From NCBI RefSeq assembly GCF_026230105.1, contig NC_079478.1:29651653-29715652 (forward strand): a stretch of 64,000 nucleotides of DNA, in the 5' to 3' direction. The stretch comes from Diorhabda sublineata. Taxonomy: Eukaryota > Arthropoda > Insecta > Coleoptera > Chrysomelidae. Shown in pieces: positions 13,430-26,000 of the stretch (its first letter is position 1; each line of letters begins with the position of its first letter). A model generated the notes under the pieces. The model did no database searches. It was not told the DNA's origin and saw nothing but the letters and a program-made list of their open reading frames with translations. A program made the position numbers and the translations under genes.

Positions 13430-13633
13430 GGTTTATATCCAAGGTGACGGAGCTTGAGATCGGTGCAACGAGGTTGTTGTTAGATGCCTGACATGTGAAA
13501 ACAGTATGTAGATGTTTTCGTTCCAATCTATCGATGTGAAGGATATTACGGACTCGTCTCTCGGAAAGGTATTCGAAAGAATCGTCTAGGAGTGCATTTT
13601 CTTGCCACCATGTTACTTTAGGTGGAGGCCGGC
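13430..13633 (-). CDS. Sidestep-family Ig protein, exon D (second half of Ig domain 2)
   Basis: This 204-nt exon lies between TTTTACAG and GTGAGT on the minus strand. It is open through 67 full codons. It encodes RPPPKVTWWQENALLDD, then RNILHIDRLERKHLHTVFTCQASNNNLVAPISSSVTLDIN. The VTWW strand, the FTCQASNNNL cysteine strand and the AP.SSSVTLD ending are strongly diagnostic of Ig domain 2 in the Sidestep family. The family normally continues into a third Ig domain after a short RPL-type linker. The donor leaves phase 1 (final C), so a next exon is required. It should lie at lower coordinates, but nothing in 1-13429 matches a third Ig domain, so it is probably beyond the left edge. Confidence 0.96.
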
Positions 13634-14394
13634 CTGTAAAATAATCATTAACTGAATAATGAATTCAACTCTAACACTGTAAGTCTATATAGTAAATCTC
13701 AATTTTCAACAATTTGACTTTGTTATACTCAACTACAATTATAAAGATACTTCAAAATTTATTGTTACGACTCGTATTTTACCAGATGTTGTGTTGTCAT
13801 TGGCAAATAGTAGAGTGTCTTTGACCTTGAAAATTGGTTTGTCATATTCTTTGAGTTGCAGAAGAAGAATGTATTTGTTTCGATAAAATTAGAGTTCCGA
13901 ATACGATTTTATTTTTTAATTTGCATCGGCAGAATTAATGTATTTCTCATCCCAAAAGCGATTAGGTATAATAATAATAAATTAGTTTAATTCTATGCTT
14001 CTATAATCATTTATATAAGACGATTCAATTTGACCTTTGTACCAGGACTACCTTCTGTATTTCACTCATATTTGTGTGGAACAAAATTGAATGCAACCAT
14101 CGAATTCATCAACTCTATTCCCTTGATGGAAGATATTTTCCTTTATCTGAATTCTCAGGGATTTCATTCTGATGTCGTTCTTCCATGTGTACATCCTAAT
14201 ATAAACTCGCCAGACTTTTGTTGCGTTTTTGCTTGCTTACAACATCTTTTGTCTGGTTCAGTCTTCTAATATGTCATTTTGATTTAAATTTGTACCGATG
14301 GTTCATTCAGAGATATCCTGAGGAAAAAACCTTTCTCCTTTCTTCTAGATTTCACTTTTTCCATTATTATTTTCACGACATTTGTCTATATTTT

Positions 14395-14545
14395 CTGGTG
14401 TAACCACCATTGTTAAACGGCTACGTTTAACTTCATATTCTAGTCAATGATGGTATATTTTCCTGAACAGAAATCACCATAAAACTTTTTAAATCAAGCT
14501 TTTGCCTCCAGAGTATTGTTTTCAGACAAAAATTGATGCATAATC
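14395..14545 (-). mobile_element. Mariner transposase N-terminal scrap
   Basis: The minus-strand frame reads FLSENNTLEAKA-stop-FKKFYGDFCSGKYTIID-stop-N. It matches a mariner N-terminal helix-turn-helix with EAK-W, a Y-D...GKSTIIDW block, where both in-frame stops (TGA, TAG) sit at the family's Trp positions. A following VVTPENIDK resembles the TPENI linker. Nothing beyond the first helix-turn-helix is reliably traceable. Confidence 0.65.
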
Positions 14546-15029
14546 AATACATCCAATTATTTTCCATTATTTATAGTCAGAGGTTCTTTACTACAAAAAA
14601 TAAACATAAACACACTTTTGGAGAAAAAATAGTGACTGCTGTCGAACAAAAGATTTGAAAAGTATAAGTGAAAAAGGAAAAACCATAAAAAAGTTATTGA
14701 CATTGGCATGTGTCAATTCCCTTCTAATAAAATTCACGTAAATATGAGCTTTTCCAACGTTAAGAGTAATTTCGTACTTCATTGATTTCATTCATCAATT
14801 CTTCAACTTATCAAACGTAGCGTCATTTGATAAGTCTTCTTGATTTCAGTTAAAGAAAAATGTTAAATAATAGTAGTTGATGCAGTTTTACTTCTGGTAA
14901 AAAAATTATGAACAAATAGATATGCTAACTGGTGTATTATGTTCAAGCAAAAAGACTGAATGATGTTTATTAGTCGTAGGCATAGATGAGTTCATTATTT
15001 AATTTTGCCTGTATAATCTTCTGCCATTG

Positions 15030-15180
15030 CTACCGAAAAAAGAGATAGTGAGCGAAAACTTCACGCTTGGTTAGCTACTTTCGGTTTTAGCGTTTTGAGC
15101 TCTTTTATTTTCATGATATGTATTCATCGTAAGTCACGACGATTTTTAGAAAATCTGAATCATCGTCTTTTTCGATCGAT
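15030..15180 (-). mobile_element. Mariner/Tc1 catalytic-region scrap
   Basis: On the minus strand DSDFLKIVVTYDE is followed, after a frame shift, by TYHENKRAQNAKTESS, a stop, and PSVKFSL. This parallels the FL..VVT.DETW block and the Y.PE.KR.S..WK...SP..KK motif surrounding the first catalytic Asp of mariner-type transposases. It is too decayed to place in a subfamily. Confidence 0.5.
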
Positions 15181-16842
15181 GATCATTTCAAATATATTGG
15201 ATTTCTCGCTAATATTACAAGGAGGAAATTGATGCAATACTAATGCAGAGGAGGTCAATACAACTAAATCCTGAATTTGATTGTATAACATTCAATCTAA
15301 TTCGTAACCAATAATTGATGTCATATTATATTGATAAGTTTTCAATATCTAGATTGGATATTTTGTATATGAAAGTTTTTAGTTTAATAATAAACTTTTA
15401 GTGTGTAGATCAATTGCTATTGAATAATGGAATTTGTACTTCTTTGAGTAACAGAATTTTAAAGTTGGTAGTAAATGAAAAAGGGGAGTAAGTTAACCAA
15501 TAATAGGGTAGGTAGCGGCAGCTAACAAATTAAATATTTATTTTTATACCCTTATATCGGTATGTAAATTGCATCCCAAACATCCTTCATTTTGAGCGGC
15601 TACCGGCCAGAGGTGTACGTGATTGGAATGTTCAATATTTCAATTGAGGAAGTAATAATTATGTTATGAACTTTCAATTCATTTTCTTCACAATCAATAA
15701 ACTTCAAGCAACTGATCTTATAGTGTTTACATTTTATATCATCATTGGTATGAATCTTCAAACTGGCACTTATCAGGTGTACACACATATATCTCCAATT
15801 AAGATGTTTTCATAATTTTCTGATAAGTAACTTGTTTCTCATATTTTGTTCGATATTATTTGATGAAATACAATCAACAAACATACATTTCATCTTGATT
15901 AGTAGTGAAAGTTATATTATTACAACCACGTTTCTTCCATCAGGGGATTCATTGAAAATCACAACATAAAGTTTCTTTGATTTCTTGCTACGAGTTGGTA
16001 CTTACCATCCGTCAGATCATATCACACTAGTTTTGCGAATTACTTCATGTTTTTTATAAATACTAAATACTAAAGCTGGAGATATGGTGAGTTGAAAGAT
16101 TGTCAAATTTGGAATGAAAAAAACATATTATCACCCAGAGCAAAATTTTCGAAAAAAGTATATCAATGTTCAGGTGACAAATATTGATGAATCTAAAACA
16201 AAGGACGGGCACTCAGTTTACGCGTTCAAGTGTCTACTTTACCGATACACCCAATGAACACCAAAAGGTAGGTAAGAAGGCATACATCACTATCTCTGGT
16301 ATAAGGTTTTCCACTTCGATTTAGGTACCTCCAAAAACATGTGATTTGAGCTAATGTTTGAGAGCTGGCATTTTCAAGGTGGAGAATGATTCGTCTTCTG
16401 CGATTGAGTCCCCTGGTGTACTATCTAGAACTGAGCGTTCTATGTTGTCTATGGAACGGTGGCGACTTCTCCAATTATTCCTACCATTTAATTCGAAAAG
16501 CTTCGTGTGCGAACAACCTTTATTAGATTTGTCGTCACGATCTTATAGTCGTTTTTTGTAGTACCGTCAGTGAATTTTTTTAGTATTTCTTTGTACACAT
16601 TGACACTAGACTTAAGTTATCCAAAATAACCCTCTTCACAGCAATTAATTACTTACTCTAACCTCTTAAGGTTATCTTGCTATGAATTTTGAATATGTTT
16701 AGTCTGTCTGTAAGTTTTATAGATTCCACTTCACTTCACTTCAACCCCATCGAAGTATCAGTTAATTATTATTAATGTGACAATGATGAACCATAAATAT
16801 ATTTATCTAATTTTATAATTATTATTGTATAAGATAAGAACT

Positions 16843-17030
16843 AATATATAAAGAAGCCTGTGAAACTGATATTTTGTTCATTCAACTGATATTCGTCTAG
16901 TACGCCAGCTAGATTGGAGTAACCATTTATAACTTTAAATTCTTAGTTCATTTAATTTGTTATTCGTCTAGTACGTTAGTCAGATTACTGTAACTATTTG
17001 TAACTTTAAATTATTGAATTCTCAGTTTGC
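16843..17030 (+). repeat. Tandem 71-bp duplication with LTR-like signals
   Basis: Two adjacent, diverged copies of a roughly 71-bp unit each contain ATTCGTCTAGTACG, at 16891 and 16962. A TATATAAAG box (about 16843-16851) precedes them and an AATAAA lies just after the second copy (about 17034). TATA, short repeat and poly(A) signal in that order resemble the U3-R-U5 layout of a solo LTR, but no clear TG..CA ends or target duplication were found. A 9-bp inverted repeat, GTTGGTGAA/TTCACCAAC, lies just downstream (17058-17066 and 17131-17139). Confidence 0.5.
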
Positions 17031-17994
17031 TAAATAAATTGTTTTTTAAAAAAGCAAGTTGGTGAATTGACTCATTTAATTCTAGCTTTTTTGAGTGATT
17101 GTCAAATCGCAAGAAATATTTATAGAACTGTTCACCAACAATATTTTGAATATTTATAGGCCTATCCTCTATTAATTCCTATTCATTTTAAATAATCTGA
17201 CTATTTGTAGTAAAATCAGAATTTATTTTATTTATTGTTGACCTAATTATTGATTTCAGTAAATGTTTTATTACGATGATTGTTTGTTGACCATTTTTAT
17301 CAAATTTCAATATATTATGACATAATAATGGAATGTTTATTTGCTTTACTCTAGTATAATTATCAATGTTGGTAAAAAGTTCTGTGAGATACTTTTATGT
17401 AAAAGCATCATCACACAAAAGTATTAACTGCTTTAACGTGTTTTTTACATCAACTTGGAATAAAGAAAAAGTTAATCACTTCTTTCGTCTTATATGTTTG
17501 AAAATCATAATGAGATGGATACTTTCTAGAACTATTGACATCCTTGTCGCTCGCGCCACATCTGTCGCCCACGTAAGAAGGGGCCTAAAGCTAAGTATCC
17601 ACATTTTCGCATCAGACACATTGAACTACCAAAATTGATCGTTATATTCTTTGCCGACATCGTTACTCTGAGAGGCAATTTTTGCGTTGCGGGCTGATAA
17701 CGTCATACGGAATGCTAATCAAGTTCACGCCTTCTGCAGTGTGTGATATTTTCTTGAATGTGTCATGTGTCCAGATATTATGTTTCCTTTTTTAGATGAT
17801 ACAGGTGTTTCTTCCTCTTTTCCGCTAAGATATAAGCAGTTACGAATTCTTCTTCTCTACATAATATCACGGACATATTTTGTACATACGCTCTCTTCGG
17901 AACGTGGACGCATTGTGTGAAATTCATCCATTTGATGCAATTTTGTCCGCTTTCCTTGTTGCGATACTGAAGAACCCAGTGTTTACAGCTGATC

Positions 17995-18715
17995 GTTAAT
18001 CCCACTCCTTTTAAAAAGTCTAGAATGTGGGATGGTTTCAATTTCCAGAGATCCAAGTCTTCTATTTCAGTGGTTCAAGGTGTAGTGCTCTGGAGTTCCT
18101 TAGTGTTTCATACTTCGAGAGAATGTGGATAGAGGTTTCGTCCTCTGTGTAACAAAATCTGCACTCCGCGTTATCTGCTAAGCCTAGCGTATTCCGGAGT
18201 TTGATGAGGTGACAGTGCCCTGATAGGACTTCTGTTAGTATTCGTAGATTGTTCTTACTTAGTTAGGTACATACAGATGATTTTCTCTGGTTATAGTTTC
18301 CCAGAAGTGTCTTTGGCAGTCTTAGCCCCTGTAGGTTGTCCCAATAATTGGTTTTGCTCCTATCTACCTTCTATTGCAGTTCTTTTTCCATTATTCTGTG
18401 GTTGATACTAAAGAAGAGTTCGGCTGCCATTCGCTCCGGTTATCACGAAATATATTCTATCGTAATTTTTTTTGTTGCCTACCTCGTTTAATTTTTCTAG
18501 GCAATCCCAGAAGAGTTTTGATTTCATAATATTGGAGCTTAGAGCTCAAATGACTGCTTAGCTATCAGATAGGATGAACTGGACACATTTTTCAATTGCA
18601 TAAATTTCTGCTTGAAAAATTTTTGAGGCGCTACCTAGGCTTTCAGCATATTTGGTTCTAGTTGCGTGCACTCCTATTCCAGTTCCATCTGCTGTTTTAG
18701 ATCTGTCCGACGTTT
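17995..18715 (-). mobile_element. RNase H region of an I/Loa-type non-LTR retrotransposon
   Basis: The minus strand contains DRSKTADGTGIGVHATR, then LGSASKIFQAEIYAIEKCVQF and LSDS, followed by ALSSNIMKSKLFWDCLEKLNEVG. These match the RNase H domain of I/Loa-type retrotransposons: TDGSK..GTG.GV, VFQAE.YAI..C with the catalytic Glu, and ILSDSQAA with the second Asp. The family's post-RNase H end is visible as LKPSHILDFLKGVGL near 18050-17997. The first catalytic Asp is retained as SDRSK, but several stops interrupt the frame. The RT domain expected at higher coordinates was not recognised. Confidence 0.8.
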
Positions 18716-19026
18716 AGATTAGAACGAACCTATTGTAAAAAGGATGGTCCTCCAGTTAATCGCTATGGAGGACATTTATAAGAAACAAAAAATATGAATG
18801 AGGCCCTTATAAATTTTAAAAATTTTGAAGCGTTGCTTTGACGTCAATATATTCATGATAAGCTGCCAAATGAAACACTTAAAAATTGTTGAAAACTGTT
18901 ACTTCGGTTGCTGCTGAGAAATTTGTGCCGAATTGAAATTCTGTACCTCTAAAAAATACTTATTATTTGAGAAAAATAGGTAGAAATTTCCGATAATGTT
19001 GATAACGAGGTAATTAACGACACATT

Positions 19027-19041
19027 TTTGACACCCTGTAT
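19027..19041 (+). repeat. Transposon-end-like motif (ACACCCTGTAT)
   Basis: The sequence TTTTTGACACCCTGTAT resembles terminal inverted-repeat ends of insect Tc1/mariner-type elements. Similar ends lie at 7092-7104 (reverse orientation) and 50117-50130. No matching partner end was identified here. Confidence 0.4.
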
Positions 19042-20068
19042 TGATAACGGAAAGTTTCTAATTATTTAATATTTAATCACTGATCAAAATTTTTTGGAAA
19101 TTTTTAATAAAACTTTATTGTTTCATTCCATTTATTTCAACAAGCCAACCGAGTCGGCTATTTTATTTGAAGTTTCCAAGAGGATCCAATTTCTAGTTCG
19201 TATTTACGCTTCAATTTTGTTGTTATTATCCGATTACGATCCACCATTTCATGAAGTGAGAGAAACTAACTTAGATTAGCTATGAATAATTGGAAATATT
19301 TCCTCTCTGCTATAAATATTGACATTATATCGAGTACGTTTCGAAATGAAAACTGGATTTCATTCGAGATTTAGTGATTATATCACTTAGTCAACAGCAC
19401 TTCTGATGGATTTATTGGCAAAGTACTTTAGAATGGAAGCCGATTGTTTTTCGGAGGTGGTGTGGATTTTGTTTCATACTTTAGTAAACATATAATATCC
19501 ATTTATCTTCTAAAATACAATTAATTAATATTTTCAAGCAATAGACTCAATGCTACGAATATGTGGCTAAATTACCTATAAACTGAATTCAATCAACTAT
19601 TTTTTGTAAAATGGAACAACAAAGAATAAAAATATCTCCTAAGTACCGAATTAATAAGCTTGTTTGTTCAAATTGAGCTAAAATCTCTACTCTAGCAGTA
19701 CCGGTAATATTAATATACTGAGAACCACGATCCCTGACGTTGCTAAAGTGAATAATTTCATATTTTTCTCAGAATTTTTACTTAAAACGTTTTAATGTTG
19801 CTGATATATTTGTGTTTCCTAAAGTAAGTTGAGAATCAGCTTAAAATGGAATTGACTCGCCAATATTTTTGAGTTATTTCTCATTATGAATCTTAGAGCT
19901 ACTGTACCTCGCTAGTACACTGAATCAAAATCTAATCGTATGTCGTTAATGAAGGAAGCTCATTAGCTTGTCCAGCATTGACCTTAGAGTGATAAACATG
20001 TACGGCAACTAGTTCACAAAGCTAGCCATATCAATAAACACCAATTTCAATTGGTTCTCCGTTTTCCA

Positions 20069-20108
20069 TCCATAACAATGATGGTACGTGTAACATCATT
20101 GTTATGGA
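20069..20108. repeat. 15-bp perfect hairpin
   Basis: TCCATAACAATGATG (20069-20083) is followed after 10 nt by its exact reverse complement (20094-20108). It lies in intron C-D. It could be a small MITE remnant or a chance hairpin; no function is visible. Confidence 0.7.
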
Positions 20109-23100
20109 CAATTATGTGTTTTTAACAACCCGTGATCAAAGTCAGTAACAGAACATTTAAAAGAATCACTTATGATGTCAGTTGAAAACTATCTCACTGA
20201 ATAAGTACTTTCAGAAACAAGTCTTACTTTGTAAAAAAAGTTTATTCGGTACATAAAAGGGGTATTAACCAAGCACAATGTGAAACAAGTCTCACACTAA
20301 ACACCCATGACTCACTAAACAATTAAGCACTCTATGCAACAAGTCTTAGATGAAAAAAGAGCGATGTGCTGAGCAATCTTTGTGAAACAATTCTTATACC
20401 GAACACAAAAGATTCACAATTGTGGGTGGCAGATGATCAACATTGGTATGCAAGTGCAGTGTTTTGCTCCACCATTATTATCAGATTAGCCGAACTGATT
20501 TCATTTTAACCTGATACTTGACCACACTGTGAACTTTGGAAAAAAATAAATAAATTGGGGTGGGAGATATGACCCACTATACTCGCTGAGATTTCTGTTT
20601 AATCCGTTTGCTACAACGTTTTCTTGGTGGCAAAAATATTGAAAAATTTGGATGATGTAGATATGGAAAATATTCGCACAGTAGATGGAAAAAATTTATT
20701 GATGCCAAAGGTAAATACATTATTAATTGAAAATAACATATTGCCGAAAATTTATTCGTTTGAATTAAATTCAAGAAAGCCACTTTTCTCACTCCTTTTG
20801 TATTTCTCTTTCATTTAGGTGTTTGTCGACTGAAATAAATTTGAATCCCTGCAAGCTTATTATGAGATTGATTTTGCATATTGAAAGATTGCATGTAGAT
20901 CCGGATTCCAAGTTACATCAGTTACACATGCCCTAAAAAACCTGCAATTGAAGTCGAGTTTAAAGAAATTGATTTGGTCGAATATAAAAGCAAAGTACGA
21001 TCTCACTTGTCCTAAGGGAAGCAACTCTAAATTTTTAAGACGGTATTGAAGCGTTTGCCATCATCGATTCAATAAGCAGGTCAAATAATTTCTTCTTCAT
21101 TCTGAGAACGCACTATTTTATCATTCAATTTTTATTAGGGGATTTTTTAACCGCTAAAAGTCGTTCTATTTGTCAATTTTGGCCTCACTCACCAGCAATG
21201 AATTTCTGTTCATTTCCGAAAATGAAAAATCTTTTAAAAAGAAAACGTTTTGACACTAGTACAGAGCAGATAAAAGTCATTCCGAAAGAAGCTTACGGTG
21301 ATGGATTCACGTTGGGATTAAAGCATTTCGAGATAATTTTGCTCAGATATAATGATTCTCCGTTTTTTTAACATAACTTGTTACATATTGTATAACCTGT
21401 AATCTTCTTTTTAAATTACGATCTACGATTTCGGATTATTAAATCAAGAATATTAAAGGTACGGTAAAACTAATTAAAAATTTATAGAGTTGGGATAATC
21501 CAACATCGTTGCCACTAGGAAACCGAATTAGACACCCTAATGATGTGAAATTCTACATTATTCCAATCCCTATCGTCACAAGAGATAATTTAACAGTAAA
21601 ATCAGATTGATTTTGATGTATATGTAAATATTTTAGTGGCGGAGCTTCCTCTGAAAACGTGATAGACATTAATGTATTCAAAATTTCAATTATATATTGC
21701 AGTATTTTCGTGATATTGCTTAGTATATTCGTATTACTGAACATAGATCAAGTTATAGTTTCAATAGAACTCTTAATTATTGGAACTTTGTGTTTTATAT
21801 CAATAACTAAGCTTAAAATTGGCAAAAATATATGTAATGACCCTTATTAGAATTATAACATGGATCATAATTATAATCTTGAGTTCTAGCCACGTACGTC
21901 TTAAATATATCAGTACCAGAGAAGAAAATTACCCAGATATATAGGCTATCATTTCGAGCTAGACCATTACCAAAAACGTTATATTATGAGGTGTTTTTCC
22001 CAAGACGGTTGGTTGAAAATCCTATAACCACAAGTTGGTGTGTTGATGTTTCCGAATCAATTCAAATACAGTTTTTAGGATGATGTTATTAAATATCGAT
22101 TCTAACTAAATCAAGCTAACAAATGCAGTTATTTTTGATCATAGCTCATAGAGATACACGTTCATAGTAGGGATATATTTAAGATGAACGTGTTACAACA
22201 CACGAGAAGGATGAAATAATGGTTAATACGAATAAATACTCGATTGAAGGTTTCACTCTTTGTTGACAACAAAAGACGAAAATAATGATAATCTGCAACT
22301 TTGTAGGTAAAGTTATGATTAGTATCAAAATAAAAAGACGTTTGAGAATAGTATTATTGTACATTTATTCGTTGAGAAAAATATATTTGATGAGCTATAC
22401 TCAAATTTGATTCGAGAACATCTTGAATCGACTATTCGTCATCGCGACGGTTACTTTAGCATGAAACATGAGTTATGCGGAAAAAGGCACATATACCTGT
22501 CGTATCAAAAACTTTCTCCTCTTTGCAAAGTATCGATTAGTGCGGACAAATCAGTCGTTTGTTTCAAAGTTCAATAGTATTAGTCACAATCATTTCGTTT
22601 CTCATAACTTTGAAGTAAAAGTAAGTACAATCTTCATTAAATTTTATCCGCAATATCTGTTTTCTTTCCTTCATTGTAGAGATTCCAGTATCAATTAAAG
22701 ACTTATAAAAATTAACTAATCGCGGACTTGCTAAACAATCTGGTTCAGATGTATTCACCAAAGATGTGAAAAATATGAAGAAATGCATCTATCAGTCCTC
22801 TAGTCTAACATTATATATTATCCTAATCTCTTATGAACTAACCCAAATCGCTTGAGCCCTAGTGTCCTGTGTGATTAAGACTATCTAAAGTTAAAAGTAA
22901 CCGTCACACCAAAATGACTGATGCCCTATGAAACATGGCCTTGGAATTTGCAAGAGAGAACTTTTACTCTGTTCCGGAAATAGTTTGATGTATAAAATTA
23001 TGTGAAAGGAGTTTGATTTTTATTACTTTTTCATGTTATATTACAAAGGAATGGATACGTAAAATGTCTACGTCTTCACGATTTCAAAAGATTTTTCTAA

Positions 23101-23433
23101 TACTACCAACATAAAGACAGAATTTATCTGAAATATTGTATTACTGTTATTGTTATAGATATGTTATTCAATTGAAAACTCTTTGAAAATAATTGTAGCT
23201 CTTCCTAAAAATGAGTTTAGCGTGGTAGTACATATTTCAAACATTCTATAGGGGCCGGAATATTGAATGTGTTAAGTTAAAGTCAAAGTCAAATTGACAC
23301 CTTGTATAAACTCTATGCCCTAAATTATCAAGCTTTTCGACTAAATTTTACAGAAATGAAATGTGGCGTTCTGAATTGAACATAAGGTAGGTATTTGAGT
23401 AAGGCCCCAAAGAGGATTATTATATTATCTTAC

Positions 23434-23547
23434 CTCCTGTGGCAACACATGTTATATTGATGGAGGATCCCTCATTATAGGGTCCCAAGATATAATCCGG
23501 GATGTGGACTCCGGTCTCGTCCAGGACGCTCAATTTCTCCGGTGGAA
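23434..23547 (-). CDS. Sidestep-family Ig protein, exon C (first half of Ig domain 2)
   Basis: This 114-nt exon is too short for ORF callers. On the minus strand it follows ATTGTTTCAG and ends before GTAAGA. It encodes a linker, PPEKLSVLDE, then GPYNEGSSINITCVATGG. The IPPEK..VLDE linker and GPYNEG...TC..TGG block are characteristic of the start of the second Ig domain in Sidestep proteins. The single cysteine is the B-strand cysteine. The frame takes its first base from exon B (A|TT). It donates the first base of a Gly codon to exon D (G|GC), giving the family sequence TGGRPPP across the junction. Codon use here is noticeably more G+C-rich than the surrounding intron, as expected for selected coding sequence. 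Confidence 0.95.
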
Positions 23548-23889
23548 CTGAAACAATATCAAGAAATCAGAAAAGAAAAGGTATTTGATATAGGTACCAT
23601 TGTTTTACATGTTTTAACGCATAGCATTTCTGGAAAAGTGAGCACAAAATTACTCCATATATAACAACAAAAGTCTTATTTTATGTATGCGAGAGTAATA
23701 AAATGATAAAGCATTCTGTTGGTGGACAGTTGAAATATTTTCTCAAGTTGTACCTCGAGTATTTTCGTATGAAATAACATTTGTATGAATATAATGAATA
23801 TATTGGATGTACACTCATATTTGCACCTATTTTTTGAATTTCTCTTTATGAAGAGAGCATAAGAAATACAGTTTCTTTCTCACAAACCC

Positions 23890-24420
23890 GCGATGGAACT
23901 TAATATTCTTTGAATCTAACCAATTCTATAAATATTTTTTCAACCACTTGGTTGTGGGCAATTTTCTGATAGTCTTGAGTGATAAGATGCATTATCCATT
24001 ACTATTATACAGTTCTGAGGAAGCGGATGTATCATTCGGTTCACACCATCCTTTAAAAACATCAGAATTCATGTCCTCATGGTAGTAGTAGAGTAGATTC
24101 ATACGTCAATAACAAAACCGTTTGACCTGCCGATGTATACTATTATCAGTCCGCGCTCCTTTCCTGTTGGTGGATTCAAACCAGTTGATAATTTATTAGA
24201 GGAAGCCTGTCTCCGACTGTAACAATTTCAAAATTTATTTGGTGTATATTCCAACGAAAAACTATTTTTGTCAAATTTTCCATAGCGTGCTTCGACTCAG
24301 TTTAGGGTAATGCTTATCATTTCGAGCCGTGCCAAGAACTTAGTCTACTGTCGGAAATTTTTTTTCTAACACATTACTTTTCTTCGAAATCATATTTTCA
24401 ATTGATTTTCTATTCGAAAT
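23890..24420 (-). mobile_element. DETW-type transposase, copy 2 (internally deleted)
   Basis: In minus-strand order, frames give VLEKKFPTVD, then YPKLSRSTLWKILTKIVFRW (the linker). After a gap come RQASSNKLSTGLNPPTGKERGLI, IVYIGRSNGFVID, YYYHEDMNSDVFKGW, and NCIIVMDNASYHSRLSE. The last block holds the second catalytic Asp in VMDNASYH. NWLDSKNIKFHRG then matches the family's EWL.SKNI. The LDETW block with the first Asp is missing, because sequence between FRW and RQA is deleted. Stops and frameshifts are frequent. It overlaps in content with copies 1, 3 and 4, which together cover the whole family domain. Confidence 0.8.
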
Positions 24421-25925
24421 TTTGGTTTTACTGGAGCTTTACGTGCTGTTTGAAACTCCACAATAACTCTGTAAATCGTATATTTCCCAACACCAAGAAT
24501 AATACTATTAAATAATTCGATTGTATCATCAAAATTATACATGAATAAAACAATTAAATATTTTTTCATTAAATCTTTCCATAATCACACTGGAATTCAC
24601 AATAAATTACACACTGCACCTTATAAGTTGCAACTAAACTGGACCTCCCTATTACACGTAAAAACCAAATATATCGTGCTAGAATATGGAAGTAACGTTT
24701 AGCAAAGCTGCGCTCAAAATTGAGAGTCTTGGAACTAGTATAAACTCACGTAAAGCGTCTGTGATTCTATATCAAGATTGCAGATTCTAGTAATATCACC
24801 AAGACATTTCCAATTCCCATTAATACACTTAACCTACTGCCCAGCATCGTTATTGCATATCAATAGCTATATGAATCTCGATGCTAATCTGAGGCATCAA
24901 TGTTATTTTGTTGTTTCCAAAAAGAACTAATGAAATATCGGATTATGATTATACATATTCAATCAAAGAAAAAAGTAGAATATGTAATTTTTGATACAAC
25001 TTGTTAATTTAAATCACGTTAATGTACATAATGTAAACATCAGAGAGAGCAATAAAAAAAGAGAATTTTTGACGTCTGAAGATTTTAATACGAATAGAAG
25101 AAGCTGAACTGCTCACTTTTTCATTTACATTTCTGTATTCAATTACCTCTGCATAAACAGATCGTCTTTAAGATATTGAAATGGTTCCGGTAATTTAAAT
25201 CATGTCGGAATTATTACCCATAATATGATATAGATACATAAGTTCATGTTAAGAATTTTCAGCATTTATAGCGAAGGGAAGCAAAAATATAATGAGAAGC
25301 ATAAAGTGCGATTAATAACATTCATCATATTAATGTAAAAAAGACGGTAATGAACCCAGCAAGTTTTCTTTATTAAGTTTTTAATTATTCTATTACAGTC
25401 GTGCGTGATAATGAAGTTCAGTAAAACCAGTTATAATTGTAAAACCTCCAACCATTTTTCACTAGTATACTGGTACCGGTGTTTTATTAGTGGATTAATT
25501 AATAAAGTTAGAAACTACATCATACATAAAAATGAGTATAATTAGAGGAAAGTGAGAATATTAGAAGAGTTACAATTTAATTACAAAAAAAGGAAAATGA
25601 CTTACTGATTCGATGTGGTTTGTAATATATTTTTTTCTATCTTCCAAGGATAATTTTCTAGCACATTATTTAGGTTCTTTGAATGATAAATCAAAAAATT
25701 GGATAGAAAATTATCATATGTTTAGCTTTGGTGTACGCTTTTCTCAATGAAAGTATGAATATAATTTTTCAAGATTCCTTTGGTTTGGACATTAAAATAT
25801 GTTACCAAAAAAACACCAATAAAATTAAGTGAGGAGGAAATGGTATGGGTTGCAAAGTTTGGGGAATACAATCAATCAAGAAAAATAACAAGGTTTTGTT
25901 CGATTGAAACAAGCTTTATTTCGAC

Positions 25926-26000
25926 ATTCATGCGGTGAGTGATCTATTGATTGATATAAAATTTTTAGAATTGTCACTGTCAGATTGTAGTATGATAAAT
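25926..26000 (+). repeat. Dispersed repeat, copy 1
   Basis: About 75 bp starting ATTCATGCGGTGAGTGATC and including TATTGATTGATATAAA resembles 33505-33580 in the same orientation. Both copies continue with a TGTCACTGTCA / AGTGTCAATATCA segment. It probably is noncoding sequence of a transposon family, but the family is unknown. Confidence 0.5.

Larger units (their letters stand above)
13634..23433 (-). other. Intron between Ig exons C and D
   Basis: This 9.8-kb intron has GT..AG ends on the minus strand. It contains two mariner scraps (14395-14545 and 15030-15180), an LTR-like tandem duplication (16843-17030), an RNase H remnant (17995-18715), a transposon-end motif (19027-19041) and a hairpin (20069-20108). 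I saw nothing recognisable in 15180-16840, 17140-17995 or 20110-23433. Confidence 0.9.

Noticed and set aside
16172..16268. Exon-like block GTGACAAATATTGATG... between a TTCAG and a GTAGGT, with a frame reading VTNIDESKTKDGHSVYAFK
   Set aside because: The frame hits a stop before the donor, the similarity to PX-type domains is only impressionistic, and no partner exon was seen.
17366..17638. 90-codon plus-strand frame
   Set aside because: No domain, no start context and no link to neighbouring elements; probably a chance frame in repeat sequence.
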